Positions 33,478-42,499 of a stretch of DNA of 49,571 bases are shown here, piece after piece. A program made the position numbers and the translations under genes. The DNA comes from an uncultured Flavobacteriales bacterium. Lineage in GTDB: Bacteria; Bacteroidota; Bacteroidia; Flavobacteriales_D; Crocinitomicaceae. The notes under the pieces were generated by a model that searched no databases, was not told where the DNA came from, and was given only the letters and a program-made list of their open reading frames with translations. Numbering within the stretch: position 1 is the first letter of the stretch; each line of letters begins with the position of its first letter. Where the stretch lies: NCBI GenBank assembly GCA_937973685.1, contig CALJKJ010000032.1:1-49571 (forward strand), written 5' to 3'.

Positions 33478-34752
33478 TTACCACTGAAACAATGGTCTAT
33501 TTGACATTAATTCATTCACCTCTTTTCGAACAGCTTCAATAGTAGCTTCATCAGAAATATTGGTCAATACGCGATCAATTAACCCTACAATCATAGGAAT
33601 TTCGTCATCTTTCACACCACGAGATGTCAAAGCTGGCGTACCAACACGGATTCCAGAAGTAACAAAAGGTGATTCCGTATCGTAAGGAACCATGTTTTTA
33701 TTCACTGTAATATCTGCACGCACCAATGTGTTCTCCGCATCTTTACCTGTAACACCTTTTGAACGTAAATCAATTAACATACTGTGATTATCCGTTCCTC
33801 CTGAAATAATTTTATACCCCAAACGTGTGAATTCATCTGCCATAACAGCAGCATTTTTTTTCACTTGTTTCATGTACGTTTTATAATTATCTGATAATGC
33901 TTCACCAAAAGCTACAGCTTTAGCAGCAATTACATGTTCCAACGGTCCACCTTGAATTCCAGGGAAAACTGCTGCATCTAACAACGCTGCCATTGATTTC
34001 GGATTACCATTGTTCCATTTCAAGCCAAACGGATTATCGAAGTTGTGACGCATCATGATGATTCCTCCTCGTGGTCCACGTAATGTTTTATGTGTAGTCG
34101 AAGTAACAATGTGGCAATGTTCTAATGGATCGGACAATAAACCAGCAGCAATCAATCCTGCAGGGTGAGAAATATCAGCTAACACAAGTGCTCCAACCTC
34201 ATCCGCAACTTTACGAATACGCGCATAATCCCAATCTCTAGAATAAGCAGACGCACCACAAATAATCATTTTTGGCTTCTCTCTTCGAGCAACTTCTTCC
34301 ATTAAGTCATAATCTACCATTCCAGTTTCCTTAGATACACCATAGAAAAATGGTTGATATAGTTTACCAGAAAAATTGACTGCAGAACCATGTGTCAAGT
34401 GACCACCATGACTCAAATCGAAACCTAATATTTTATCACCTGGCTGTAAACATGCAAGAAAAACTGCTGCATTTGCTTGCGCTCCTGAATGGGGCTGTAC
34501 ATTTGCCCAAGTAGCATTAAATAATTTGCACAAACGATCAATAGCAAGTTGTTCAACTTTATCCACAACTTCACATCCGCCATAATATCTTTTACCAGGC
34601 AGACCTTCTGCGTATTTGTTGGTTAAAACAGAACCCATTGCTTCCATCACTTCGTCCGATACAAAGTTTTCAGATGCAATCAGCTCGATACCATGTAGTT
34701 GACGTTGTTTTTCGTCAGTTATTAAATTAAAAACTTCTTGATCTCGTTTCAT
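33478..34752 (-). CDS. glyA: Serine hydroxymethyltransferase
   Basis: PLP enzyme interconverting serine and glycine while loading one-carbon units on tetrahydrofolate. 424 residues. The PLP lysine is in the signature HIVTSTTHKTLRGPRGG; other family motifs are ELIASENFVSDEVMEAMGS, NKYAEGLPGKRYYGGC and ADISHPAGLIAAGL. It follows the sugar epimerase gene by 12 nt and ends at a strong terminator. The pairing with a nucleotide-sugar epimerase is incidental as far as can be seen. Confidence 0.98.
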   Translation of the reverse strand: MKRDQEVFNLITDEKQRQLHGIELIASENFVSDEVMEAMGSVLTNKYAEGLPGKRYYGGCEVVDKVEQLAIDRLCKLFNATWANVQPHSGAQANAAVFLACLQPGDKILGFDLSHGGHLTHGSAVNFSGKLYQPFFYGVSKETGMVDYDLMEEVARREKPKMIICGASAYSRDWDYARIRKVADEVGALVLADISHPAGLIAAGLLSDPLEHCHIVTSTTHKTLRGPRGGIIMMRHNFDNPFGLKWNNGNPKSMAALLDAAVFPGIQGGPLEHVIAAKAVAFGEALSDNYKTYMKQVKKNAAVMADEFTRLGYKIISGGTDNHSMLIDLRSKGVTGKDAENTLVRADITVNKNMVPYDTESPFVTSGIRVGTPALTSRGVKDDEIPMIVGLIDRVLTNISDEATIEAVRKEVNELMSNRPLFQW

Positions 34753-34764
34753 GTTGTTGTGTTA

Positions 34765-35685
34765 TTACTTACTATTAATTGCTATTATTTTAAGGAGGCC
34801 TTCTGCTAAATTTGTTTCAGGTTTATAACCAGTCATTGCTTGTAACTTTAAGGAACTACCTACGCGGCGTTCTACCTCGTAATCGTATCGTTTCTTAGGG
34901 GCATCAATGTATTGAATGGACGATGTTGATCCTGTTAATTCAACTATTTTCAATCCTAAATCTTCAATACACCATTCGTTTTCGTTTGCTATATTAACAA
35001 TATGACAGCCCTTTATGTTTATCAATCGAACACAAGCTTCAACTGTATCATCAATATAGGTAAAGTCCCGTGTTTGCTTACCTGTACCAAAAATGGTGAT
35101 TGGCTCATTGTTTTTTGCTTGTTCAAAGAAACGAGGAACAACCATTCTATTATCTTGATTGTGTCCATAAACATTGAAAAAACGAAGGGAAATAACGTTT
35201 ATCTTTTTTTCTTCGTAATGAGAAGCAAGATAAATTTCATTATAGCGCTTCGCCATGGCATAAGACGTTTTTGGATCCACTAAAATTTCTTCCGTTAACA
35301 AATTTTCAAACGAAGTGTGTCCGTATATCCCGCTTGTTGAAGCATATAAAACTTGTTGAACATTATTGATTAGAGCAGCATTCACAATGTTTCTAGTTCC
35401 AATTACTTCAACATCCATCGTTTCGACAGGATTATCTGCTACGATATCAACGCCTAAAACAGCTGCAAAATGAAAAATAACATCACACCCTTTAGCAGCA
35501 TTGTTAACTGTTTCAAAATCACGAACATCACCATTGATGAATTCAATCGCATTAAACGTTAATTTATCTAGTTTATTTCCGCGCAAAAGATTATCAAGTA
35601 TCACTACTTGATGACCATCATTGACAAGTCTTTTTGATAGATTACTCCCAATAAAACCAGCTCCACCAGTTACTAAAATGCGCAT
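34765..35685 (-). CDS. NAD-dependent epimerase/dehydratase (UDP-glucose 4-epimerase-like)
   Basis: Extended-type SDR acting on a nucleotide sugar, 306 residues. NAD-binding TGGAGFIGSNLSKRL at residues 6-20, catalytic Ser/Thr in ASTSGIYG (~116-123) and the Tyr-x-x-x-Lys of SYAMAKRYNE (~145). SLRFFNVYG and RDFTYIDDTVEACV are typical of UDP-sugar epimerases and 4,6-dehydratase relatives. The product is probably a surface-polysaccharide precursor. Substrate unassigned. A TATATTTG -7 box (35703-35710) lies 18 nt upstream, with an imperfect GTTTT-CCTAG/CTAGG-AAAAC dyad (35715-35753) behind it. Confidence 0.87.
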   Translation of the reverse strand: MRILVTGGAGFIGSNLSKRLVNDGHQVVILDNLLRGNKLDKLTFNAIEFINGDVRDFETVNNAAKGCDVIFHFAAVLGVDIVADNPVETMDVEVIGTRNIVNAALINNVQQVLYASTSGIYGHTSFENLLTEEILVDPKTSYAMAKRYNEIYLASHYEEKKINVISLRFFNVYGHNQDNRMVVPRFFEQAKNNEPITIFGTGKQTRDFTYIDDTVEACVRLINIKGCHIVNIANENEWCIEDLGLKIVELTGSTSSIQYIDAPKKRYDYEVERRVGSSLKLQAMTGYKPETNLAEGLLKIIAINSK

Positions 35686-35702
35686 TGATTTTTATTTGTG
35701 TG

Positions 35703-35753
35703 CAAATATAATTTGTTTTCACCTAGCGTTTTGCACTTTCAACTAGGAAAAAC
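35703..35753 (-). promoter_or_regulatory. Candidate promoter of the epimerase-glyA pair
   Basis: TATATTTG on the minus strand (35703-35710) without a recognisable TTG -33 element; an interrupted 10-bp dyad (35715-35726/35743-35753) occupies the -33 region, as might be seen at an activated or repressed promoter. Confidence 0.45.
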
Positions 35754-35778
35754 CACGAACTTTTAAACAAACAATTAA

Positions 35779-36534
35779 CTAAAATCGTTTGATGCAATAA
35801 AACTGGTGTGTTCGTTTTTTATCTGTTTTGCGCGTAATTCCATCTTGATCAAATTCATCAACACGAACAAATCCACTTGCATGAATTATTTCGTTTGGTG
35901 AAATCAATATTCCAACATGATGCACGCGTCCATTTGAATTAATGAAAAAAGCGACATCACCTTCTTCCTGTTCACCATATGGAATTGTTTGACCATGCTC
36001 AACTTGCTGATTGGCATCACGTGGTAAATTGATGTCAAAAAGTCGGTGAATGATTTGTGTGAATCCAGAACAATCAATGCCAAAGATATGCTTTCCACCC
36101 CATAAATATGGAGTGTTTAAATAATCAAGTGCTATTTCTGTTTTAGTTTTATCGAAAGGTTCTTCTTCATCCAACCATTCATATGTATCAGACCCAATAA
36201 CAAAAGAGTGACTGGCTATACTTGGAACAAATGATCCTCTTACGATTTTCATAGGACCTGTCTCTCCTTTCAACAAACGTTCAAATTGATGTTCCGTAGT
36301 CAATCCATCCAACCAACGAAAAAATTCTTTTTCACGCAAAAAACGAAGGTGTTTTTCATCTACCCAACCCTCATAATTGTCACTATACGATCGGATTTGG
36401 ATCCAGTTATCTTTGATTATGACCACTTCAACCGGTTCACCAAAAAGCATTTGAGACACCATCTCTGATGCATCAGCGGCTTCTTTCCTCATAGGCGAAA
36501 TTGCTACAGAACAATAAGCGAAAATTGGAGTCAT
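35779..36534 (-). CDS. NlpC/P60 (C40) family peptidase with SH3-like N-terminus
   Basis: A 251-residue cell-wall endopeptidase. The N-terminal half holds an SH3b-like region (EPVEVVIIKDNWIQIRSYSDNYEGWVDEKHL), and the C-terminal ~120 residues the NlpC/P60 domain: catalytic Cys in GIDCSGFTQ, His in GRVHHVGILI, and the third polar residue His at IIHASG. YLWGGKHIFGIDCSG is the hallmark. It should cut the gamma-D-Glu-diaminopimelate type bond in peptidoglycan. No obvious signal peptide is present, so recycling of imported muropeptides in the cytoplasm is plausible. Its ATG overlaps the TGA of the upstream DinB-fold gene. Confidence 0.9.
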   Translation of the reverse strand: MTPIFAYCSVAISPMRKEAADASEMVSQMLFGEPVEVVIIKDNWIQIRSYSDNYEGWVDEKHLRFLREKEFFRWLDGLTTEHQFERLLKGETGPMKIVRGSFVPSIASHSFVIGSDTYEWLDEEEPFDKTKTEIALDYLNTPYLWGGKHIFGIDCSGFTQIIHRLFDINLPRDANQQVEHGQTIPYGEQEEGDVAFFINSNGRVHHVGILISPNEIIHASGFVRVDEFDQDGITRKTDKKRTHQFYCIKRF

Positions 36535-37109
36535 TTTTTGGGGAATTTTGACATTTTAGAAATGTTAATTGCTTGTTGCATGTGTCTTTCATTGTGATAA
36601 GCCACAAATAGCAGTACATCTCCCAAACGAAAACGAATCAATTTAGAAAGCGCAATTGGCACTTTTACTTTACGCATGTTTATTTGCAACGACTGTTCAA
36701 TTATTGAAAGAAATTCTTGTTGTTTTGAACAAAATTCAGCGAATTCATTACCTGTAAGCAATGATTTTGTGCGACTTGGGTCGTATAATTTTGGTGCAGA
36801 AAATTTTCGTTTCGTGTTTTTTTCTTTCCCCAATTTGATCGAAACCCAAGATGATCTTCCCAATGGAGAAGAAGTGAATTCTAATTGTGGCGTTCTAAAT
36901 TTTGTAAGTTTGATGCGTGTCAATAATGCGTTGTGATAAAACACTGCATATTCATTCAAATGAGCAAAAACCTCAGCAATACTCCAAACTTCTTCAGATG
37001 GCTTCCAATTCAATTGTGCATCAGAAAGCTTAGAAAATTTTGCGTTCAATAACTGAATATTTTTTTCCGTTATTGTTGCAACTTCATTTATTAGCCATTG
37101 GGTTGTCAT
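36531..37109 (-). CDS. DinB-fold (DinB_2) family protein
   Basis: A four-helix-bundle protein of the DinB/YfiT superfamily, 192 residues from the ATG at 37107-37109 (MTTQWLINEVATITEK). The family marks are LSDAQLNWKPSEEVWSIAEV followed by HLNEY (first metal His) and, near the end, YHNERHMQQAI with two more His in H-x3-H spacing, completing the usual three-His metal site. Related proteins transfer thiols such as bacillithiol or act as metal-dependent hydrolases; this one is unassigned. It shares a 4-nt ATGA overlap with the NlpC/P60 gene. A TATTTTTG box lies at 37128-37135 (minus). Confidence 0.85.
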   Translation of the reverse strand: MTTQWLINEVATITEKNIQLLNAKFSKLSDAQLNWKPSEEVWSIAEVFAHLNEYAVFYHNALLTRIKLTKFRTPQLEFTSSPLGRSSWVSIKLGKEKNTKRKFSAPKLYDPSRTKSLLTGNEFAEFCSKQQEFLSIIEQSLQINMRKVKVPIALSKLIRFRLGDVLLFVAYHNERHMQQAINISKMSKFPKK

Positions 37110-37210
37110 GATTCTCAATTTGTTTTCCAAAAATACACATCTAAGCTCGATTAAAAAAAGTTCTTTCACAAAAAAAGCAACCTTTTTAAACAAATAACTA
37201 TCTTTCCGTT

Positions 37211-40200
37211 ATGAAAGAAATGTTGTCGTTTTTGGCATGTTGGTTAATTAGTATGAATTGTTGGTTGCAAGAGCCTACATACAATCATTCGGTTTACCAT
37301 CCTTTATTAGAAAACAAAGGACAATGGGACGATCAAATCCTTTTTCAGTCACGTTCGCAAGAACACACGATTTGGGTGCAACAACATGGTTTCCTATACG
37401 ATATTCGCGACTACCGAACGATTCAAAACGCACACGCACATCCAACAGATAATTCAACTGATTTTTCTATAAAATCAACAGCTATTATTGCTCATTTTAT
37501 TGGCTCAAATACTGTGACACAAATCCAAAAGGACATCCCAACCTCACATTATTTCAATTTCTTTTTGGGAAACGACCAATCCAAATGGAAAGAAAACGTC
37601 AAAGGCTTTCAACAAGTAACTCTAAATGAATTTTATCCGAATATTGATTTACGAATAATTGACAACGACTCCCATTTCAAATATGAACTTTGGTGTGCAC
37701 CCGGCAGTGATCCCTCGCAAATAGCAATAGAATGGAAAGGTGCGGAAAAGGTAACCCTTGAAAAGAATGGTAACTTAAAAATCACAACCTCTTTAGGTGA
37801 TATTATCGAAGAAAAACCTGTCGTTTACCAATTAGTTGCAGGAAAAATGACGTTATTGAAAAGCAAATTTGTTCTTATAAATAACATTATCACTTTTTCT
37901 ATAGAAAACTGGGACAAAACAGCGACTTTGATAATTGATCCAACATTAGTTTTTGCAACTTATTGTGGTTCTGTTACTGATAATTTTGGGATGACAGCAA
38001 CATATGGATACGATGGTACGGCCTATTCTGCTGGGACAATTTATGGCAATGCTTATCCTACTCCAGATGGTGCCGCATATGATGTTACGTCGAATTTTAC
38101 CATTGCTAATGTTTCAAATTCTATCACTACAGATGCTTTTATTTCCAAATATGCTCCAGATGGTAGCACAATGTTGTGGACAACTTTTCTTGGTGGTGGT
38201 GACAATAATCAAGGAACGGAAACTGCTCACAGTTTGATTTGTGACAAACAAAACAATGTCTATTTGTATGGCGTGACATCTAGTTTGGATTTTCCCATAG
38301 TCAATGGTTATCAATCAACTCATGCTGGAGGGACTCCCCTATCAATTAGTTTTAATGGTTCAAACTTCGGTTCAGCTGGAACTGATATATACGTTGCGAA
38401 AATAAGTGCAAACGGACATAGTTTATTAGGATCAACATACATGGGCGGATCACAAAATGATGGTGTAAATTACAAGTTGACTTCTGGAAATTACAACTCT
38501 GTCGCTGCATATGATTCTTTAACCACAAACTATGGTGATCAATTTCGTGGAGAAATCATGATTGATTCGCTTGGAAACTGTATTGTTGCATCGTGTAGTC
38601 GATCCACAAATTTCCCAACATTGAATCCTTTTCAAGCAAACAATGCTGGACAGCAAGATGGTGTGCTTTTTAAACTTAGCAGTAATTTGAGCACATTGCA
38701 ATGGTCGAGTTATTTTGGCGGATCAAACAACGACGCATGTTATTCTGTGAAAATAGATTCAACTTACAACATCTTGTTTGCTGGTGGAACTTCTAGCACC
38801 AATTTACCAGGGTCTGCTGGCTCATTTCAACCTACTTATTTGGGTGGGAAAGCTGATGGTTTTGTTGGTAAACTTTCGCCAAATGGACAATCCTTGATTC
38901 GAAGTAGTTATATAGGAACGTCACTTTATGACCAATTGTTTTTTGTTGAAATCGATCGCTTGAACAACGTTTATGTACTCGGACAATCGATGGGTGGACA
39001 ATTTCCAATTATAAATGCAACGGGAAATCCAAATAGCGGGCAATTTATTGCGAAAATAAATCCGTCTTTGACTGCTATCCTCAACGCAACAACTTTTGGA
39101 AATAGTAATTCATCTATCAACATTTCCCCTTCTGCTTTTTTAGTAGATATTTGTGGGAATATCTATGTTTCAGGATGGGGAGCTAATATTTTACAGTCAA
39201 CACCTTTGAGTGGCATGCCCGTTTCAACGAATGCCTTTCAACAAAATCCAGCGAACGGTTTTGACTTCTATTTAGGAGTGTTCAAAAGCGATTTTAGCGG
39301 TTTGTTATACGGGACATATCTTGGTGGAGCATTGGCTCATGAACATGTCGATGGTGGAACATCTCGGTTTGATAAAAACGGAGTCGTATACCAATCTGTT
39401 TGTGGAGGTTGTGGAGGTCATAGTGATTTTCCAACTACAACGAATGCATGGTCGCAACAAAACTTGAGTAGCAATTGCAATAATCTTGTATTTAAATTTG
39501 ATTTTGACTTGATCCCTGATGCGCAATTTACGGCAAGTAGCATTCAAGGTTGTGAAGATTTTACTGTACAATTCAACAACACAAGTGCTTCGGCAAATGA
39601 TTACCTGTGGGATTTTGGCAATGGGGACACAACATCTGTGATTTTTTCACCAACTATTACGTATACGGAACCAGGGATTTATGAAGCAACGTTACTGGTA
39701 ACAGATAGCGTTTGCTTGTTAACAGATACCGCAAAAACTTTTATAACGGTATTGCCATCTGTACAATTATTCATGCCCAATGATACGGTATTGTGCGCGC
39801 AAAACACCATCGCTCTCAATGCGCAAACATTTGGATCCGCAACACAATTTATCTGGTCTAGTAATGTTCAATTTTCAGACACATTAAACAATTCCTTAAT
39901 CGATTCTCTATACAACGCAGCTGTTACATCATCAACTACATTTTATTTGCATGCAAGTAATGGCTTTTGTTCCGTTGTTGATTCTGTGACCATATTTTAT
40001 GTTGCTGGCAGTTTGGAAATTACAGGAAATGATTCGATTTGTGAGCAACAAACAACAACTATGTCTGCATCAATAGCCATACCCAACGTTACTTTTCAAT
40101 ATACTTGGACACCCGCCAATTTGATAACACCAACTACAAATCCTGCTATCGTGACTGCAAACCCGACTAATGACGCTTGGATTTATTGTACAGCGATAGG

Positions 40201-40771
40201 TTCAAATGGTTGTGTTGCTAAAGACTCCATTTTCATTCATGTTGGTTCAATCAATGGTATTGTAAATGCAACAGCCAATCCCGGATTTGTTACCTTAGGA
40301 AACTCTAGTTCCTTGGCAGTTACACCAATAGGTTACAGTTATGTTTGGACACCAGCTAACACATTGAATACATCAACTAACAATAATGTTACCGCAACTC
40401 CTACAGAAAACACAACATATACAGTTAGCGTTACTGATGGAATTTGCGTGAAAACAGACACCGTAAGCGTAAAAGTTGTCCAATTCATTTGTGACCGTGC
40501 TTGGGTATACGTTCCAAATGCGTTCACGCCAAATGGCGACGGTAAAAACGATGTGCTTTTTGTACGTAGTGAGATCACTGAGGACTTATTATTCCGAGTT
40601 TACAACCGTTGGGGCGAACTTGTTTTTGAAACACGCGATATTTCAAAAGGTTGGGATGGGAAATTCAAAGGAAAACTTATCGATCCAGACACTTATGACT
40701 ACTACTTAGAGGTCACTTGTTCTGGAGGTGAACAACAAATTATAAAAGGAAATACCACATTAATACGATAA
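37211..40771 (+). CDS. T9SS-secreted protein with DUF7948, SBBP-type repeats, PKD domain and type B (gliding) C-terminal signal
   Basis: A 1186-residue surface protein. After a short signal peptide (MKEMLSFLACWLISMNC) comes a DUF7948-type N-terminal domain (LLENKGQWDDQILFQS), then a beta-propeller of SBBP-like repeats (residues ~270-680: TTFLGGGDNNQGTE, YFGGSNNDACYSVKID, YIGTSLYDQLF), a PKD domain (~790-850: LWDFGNGDTTS), Ig-like units, and a CHU_C/gliding-associated C-terminal domain (VPNAFTPNGDGKNDVLF, YNRWGELVFE). The latter is the type B sorting signal that sends proteins through the type IX system. A surface adhesin or binding role is inferred. It ends 1 nt before the M42 peptidase start. 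Confidence 0.9.
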   Translation: MKEMLSFLACWLISMNCWLQEPTYNHSVYHPLLENKGQWDDQILFQSRSQEHTIWVQQHGFLYDIRDYRTIQNAHAHPTDNSTDFSIKSTAIIAHFIGSNTVTQIQKDIPTSHYFNFFLGNDQSKWKENVKGFQQVTLNEFYPNIDLRIIDNDSHFKYELWCAPGSDPSQIAIEWKGAEKVTLEKNGNLKITTSLGDIIEEKPVVYQLVAGKMTLLKSKFVLINNIITFSIENWDKTATLIIDPTLVFATYCGSVTDNFGMTATYGYDGTAYSAGTIYGNAYPTPDGAAYDVTSNFTIANVSNSITTDAFISKYAPDGSTMLWTTFLGGGDNNQGTETAHSLICDKQNNVYLYGVTSSLDFPIVNGYQSTHAGGTPLSISFNGSNFGSAGTDIYVAKISANGHSLLGSTYMGGSQNDGVNYKLTSGNYNSVAAYDSLTTNYGDQFRGEIMIDSLGNCIVASCSRSTNFPTLNPFQANNAGQQDGVLFKLSSNLSTLQWSSYFGGSNNDACYSVKIDSTYNILFAGGTSSTNLPGSAGSFQPTYLGGKADGFVGKLSPNGQSLIRSSYIGTSLYDQLFFVEIDRLNNVYVLGQSMGGQFPIINATGNPNSGQFIAKINPSLTAILNATTFGNSNSSINISPSAFLVDICGNIYVSGWGANILQSTPLSGMPVSTNAFQQNPANGFDFYLGVFKSDFSGLLYGTYLGGALAHEHVDGGTSRFDKNGVVYQSVCGGCGGHSDFPTTTNAWSQQNLSSNCNNLVFKFDFDLIPDAQFTASSIQGCEDFTVQFNNTSASANDYLWDFGNGDTTSVIFSPTITYTEPGIYEATLLVTDSVCLLTDTAKTFITVLPSVQLFMPNDTVLCAQNTIALNAQTFGSATQFIWSSNVQFSDTLNNSLIDSLYNAAVTSSTTFYLHASNGFCSVVDSVTIFYVAGSLEITGNDSICEQQTTTMSASIAIPNVTFQYTWTPANLITPTTNPAIVTANPTNDAWIYCTAIGSNGCVAKDSIFIHVGSINGIVNATANPGFVTLGNSSSLAVTPIGYSYVWTPANTLNTSTNNNVTATPTENTTYTVSVTDGICVKTDTVSVKVVQFICDRAWVYVPNAFTPNGDGKNDVLFVRSEITEDLLFRVYNRWGELVFETRDISKGWDGKFKGKLIDPDTYDYYLEVTCSGGEQQIIKGNTTLIR

Positions 40772-40772
40772 A

Positions 40773-41855
40773 ATGTCTAAAAAAATTATCACAAAAAAAA
40801 GCGAAGCTTTCTTAACAAAATACATCAATAATGCAGCGCCAACTGGCTTTGAATCAGGCGGTCAGCAAATTTGGATGGACTATATCCGTCCATATGTTGA
40901 TGAGATACAAACAGATACATACGGGTCTGCTGTAGCTATTATCAATCCAAAATCAGATTACAAAGTTGTTATCGAAGCCCATGCAGATGAAATATCCTGG
41001 TTTGTTCATTACATTACCAAAGATGGATTTGTTTATGTTCGAAGAAACGGAGGAAGCGACCATATGATTGCTCCTTCCAAACGGGTAAACATCCATACCC
41101 AAAAAGGAGTTGTAAAAGCAGTTTTTGGTTGGCCCGCAATTCATACGCGCCACGAAAAAGACGAGGCTCCAAGCATGAAAAATATATGCTTGGACCTTGG
41201 TTGTTCCAGTGACAAAGAAGTTTCTGACCTTGGGGTTCATGTTGGATGCGTGATTACATATGAAGATGAATTAATCATTTTGAACGGGAAAAATTACGTT
41301 GGAAGAGCACTTGATAATCGCGTTGGAGGATTTATGATTGCTGAAGTTGCGCGTTTGCTTTCTGAACAAAAAGTTAAACTTCCTTTTGGCTTGTACATAG
41401 TAAATGCTGTTCAAGAAGAAGTTGGATTGCGGGGAGCTGAAATGATGGCAAACCGAATTAAGCCAACGGTAGCAATCATTACAGATGTATGCCACGATAC
41501 ACAAACACCAATGATTAATAAAATTGAACAAGGCGATTTGAGTAGTGGAAAAGGTCCTGTTTTAACCTATGGACCAGCTGTTCACAACATCCTTTTAAAT
41601 AAAATTATTCAAGTAGCTGAATCTGAAAAAATTGCTTTTCAACGAGCTGCTGCATCGCGCGCTACAGGAACGGATACCGATGCTTTTGCTTATTCCAATT
41701 CAGGAGTACCTTCTGCGTTGATTTCATTACCGCTTCGATACATGCATACTACGGTAGAAATGTGTCATAAATCTGATGTTGAAAGCACAATCTCATTGAT
41801 TTTTGAAACATTGAAAACAATGAAAGGAACAGAAACATATAATTATTTTGATTAA
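40773..41855 (+). CDS. M42 family metallopeptidase (glutamyl/leucyl aminopeptidase-like)
   Basis: A cytoplasmic di-metal aminopeptidase of 360 residues, forming large tetrahedral assemblies in related species. Metal and catalytic residues: VVIEAHADEISW (first metal His, Asp), RALDNRVGG (bridging Asp), NAVQEEVGLRGA (catalytic Glu pair), TDVCHDTQTP (metal Asp) and MHTTVEMCH (last metal His). There is no signal peptide. Start at the ATG 1 nt after the TAA of the upstream large T9SS protein gene, so it is probably co-transcribed with it. Substrate: N-terminal residues of short peptides. Confidence 0.92.
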   Translation: MSKKIITKKSEAFLTKYINNAAPTGFESGGQQIWMDYIRPYVDEIQTDTYGSAVAIINPKSDYKVVIEAHADEISWFVHYITKDGFVYVRRNGGSDHMIAPSKRVNIHTQKGVVKAVFGWPAIHTRHEKDEAPSMKNICLDLGCSSDKEVSDLGVHVGCVITYEDELIILNGKNYVGRALDNRVGGFMIAEVARLLSEQKVKLPFGLYIVNAVQEEVGLRGAEMMANRIKPTVAIITDVCHDTQTPMINKIEQGDLSSGKGPVLTYGPAVHNILLNKIIQVAESEKIAFQRAAASRATGTDTDAFAYSNSGVPSALISLPLRYMHTTVEMCHKSDVESTISLIFETLKTMKGTETYNYFD

Positions 41856-41912
41856 GCGCTTTTCAAGTAGTTTTAGACGGATAATTTGAATTAGAAACTG
41901 TAAATTTGCTGC

Positions 41913-42491
41913 ATGAAGTGGATTGGAAACCGAATTAGTTACGTTGATACACCTGAAAAAACAACGATTATCATAACACCTGAACGCGTAGGTATTTACA
42001 AAGCAATTATTGGTGCTTGGTTTTTTATGTGGTTAACAATTGGTGCAGTGATGATTTGGGCATGGGATACCTTTGAAATGAAGGCAAACATGAAAGATCA
42101 ATTGACACTTTTACTTGTCATTTTTTTAGCCTTTTGGTTGTATTATGCAGTTCGTGTTGGTAGAACCTTTTTTTGGTTGATGTATGGAAGTGAATTTCTA
42201 AAAATTGATAAAATCTCGTTATCCATCAAAACTGCAATCAAAAAATACGGAACGTCTAAAGAGTTCTTTATCGAAAATATTGATAAAGTTAGCTTATCCA
42301 TTCCAAAGTCAAATTCGCTTCAAGCTGCATGGGAAAATTCCCCTTGGATTCGCGGTGGAGAAAGGTTAACATTTGATTACAAAGGAAAATCCATCCGTTT
42401 TGGTAGAAAATTAGATGAAAAAGAGGCGAAATTATTGTTTCAACTCATTACCAAACGCATCGAAGAGCAATTGAAAAAGAAAAACAAATAA
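41913..42491 (+). CDS. Small membrane protein of unknown function
   Basis: A 192-residue protein I do not recognise. Two transmembrane helices are evident (residues ~28-50, AIIGAWFFMWLTIGAVMIWAW, and ~63-88, LTLLLVIFLAFWLYYAV plus FFWLMYG), followed by a ~110-residue soluble domain with LKIDKISLSIKTAIKKYG and a Lys-rich end. This resembles PH-like/bPH domains found in bacterial membrane proteins, but the match is weak. A TAAATTTG box sits only 4 nt before the ATG. Convergent with the glycosyltransferase-like gene, 8 nt apart. Confidence 0.7.
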   Translation: MKWIGNRISYVDTPEKTTIIITPERVGIYKAIIGAWFFMWLTIGAVMIWAWDTFEMKANMKDQLTLLLVIFLAFWLYYAVRVGRTFFWLMYGSEFLKIDKISLSIKTAIKKYGTSKEFFIENIDKVSLSIPKSNSLQAAWENSPWIRGGERLTFDYKGKSIRFGRKLDEKEAKLLFQLITKRIEEQLKKKNK

Positions 42492-42499
42492 GGGTTTAT

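Noticed and set aside
37258..37457. Overlapping open frames inside the T9SS protein gene on both strands
   Set aside because: Shadows of the coding frame with no start context or family match.
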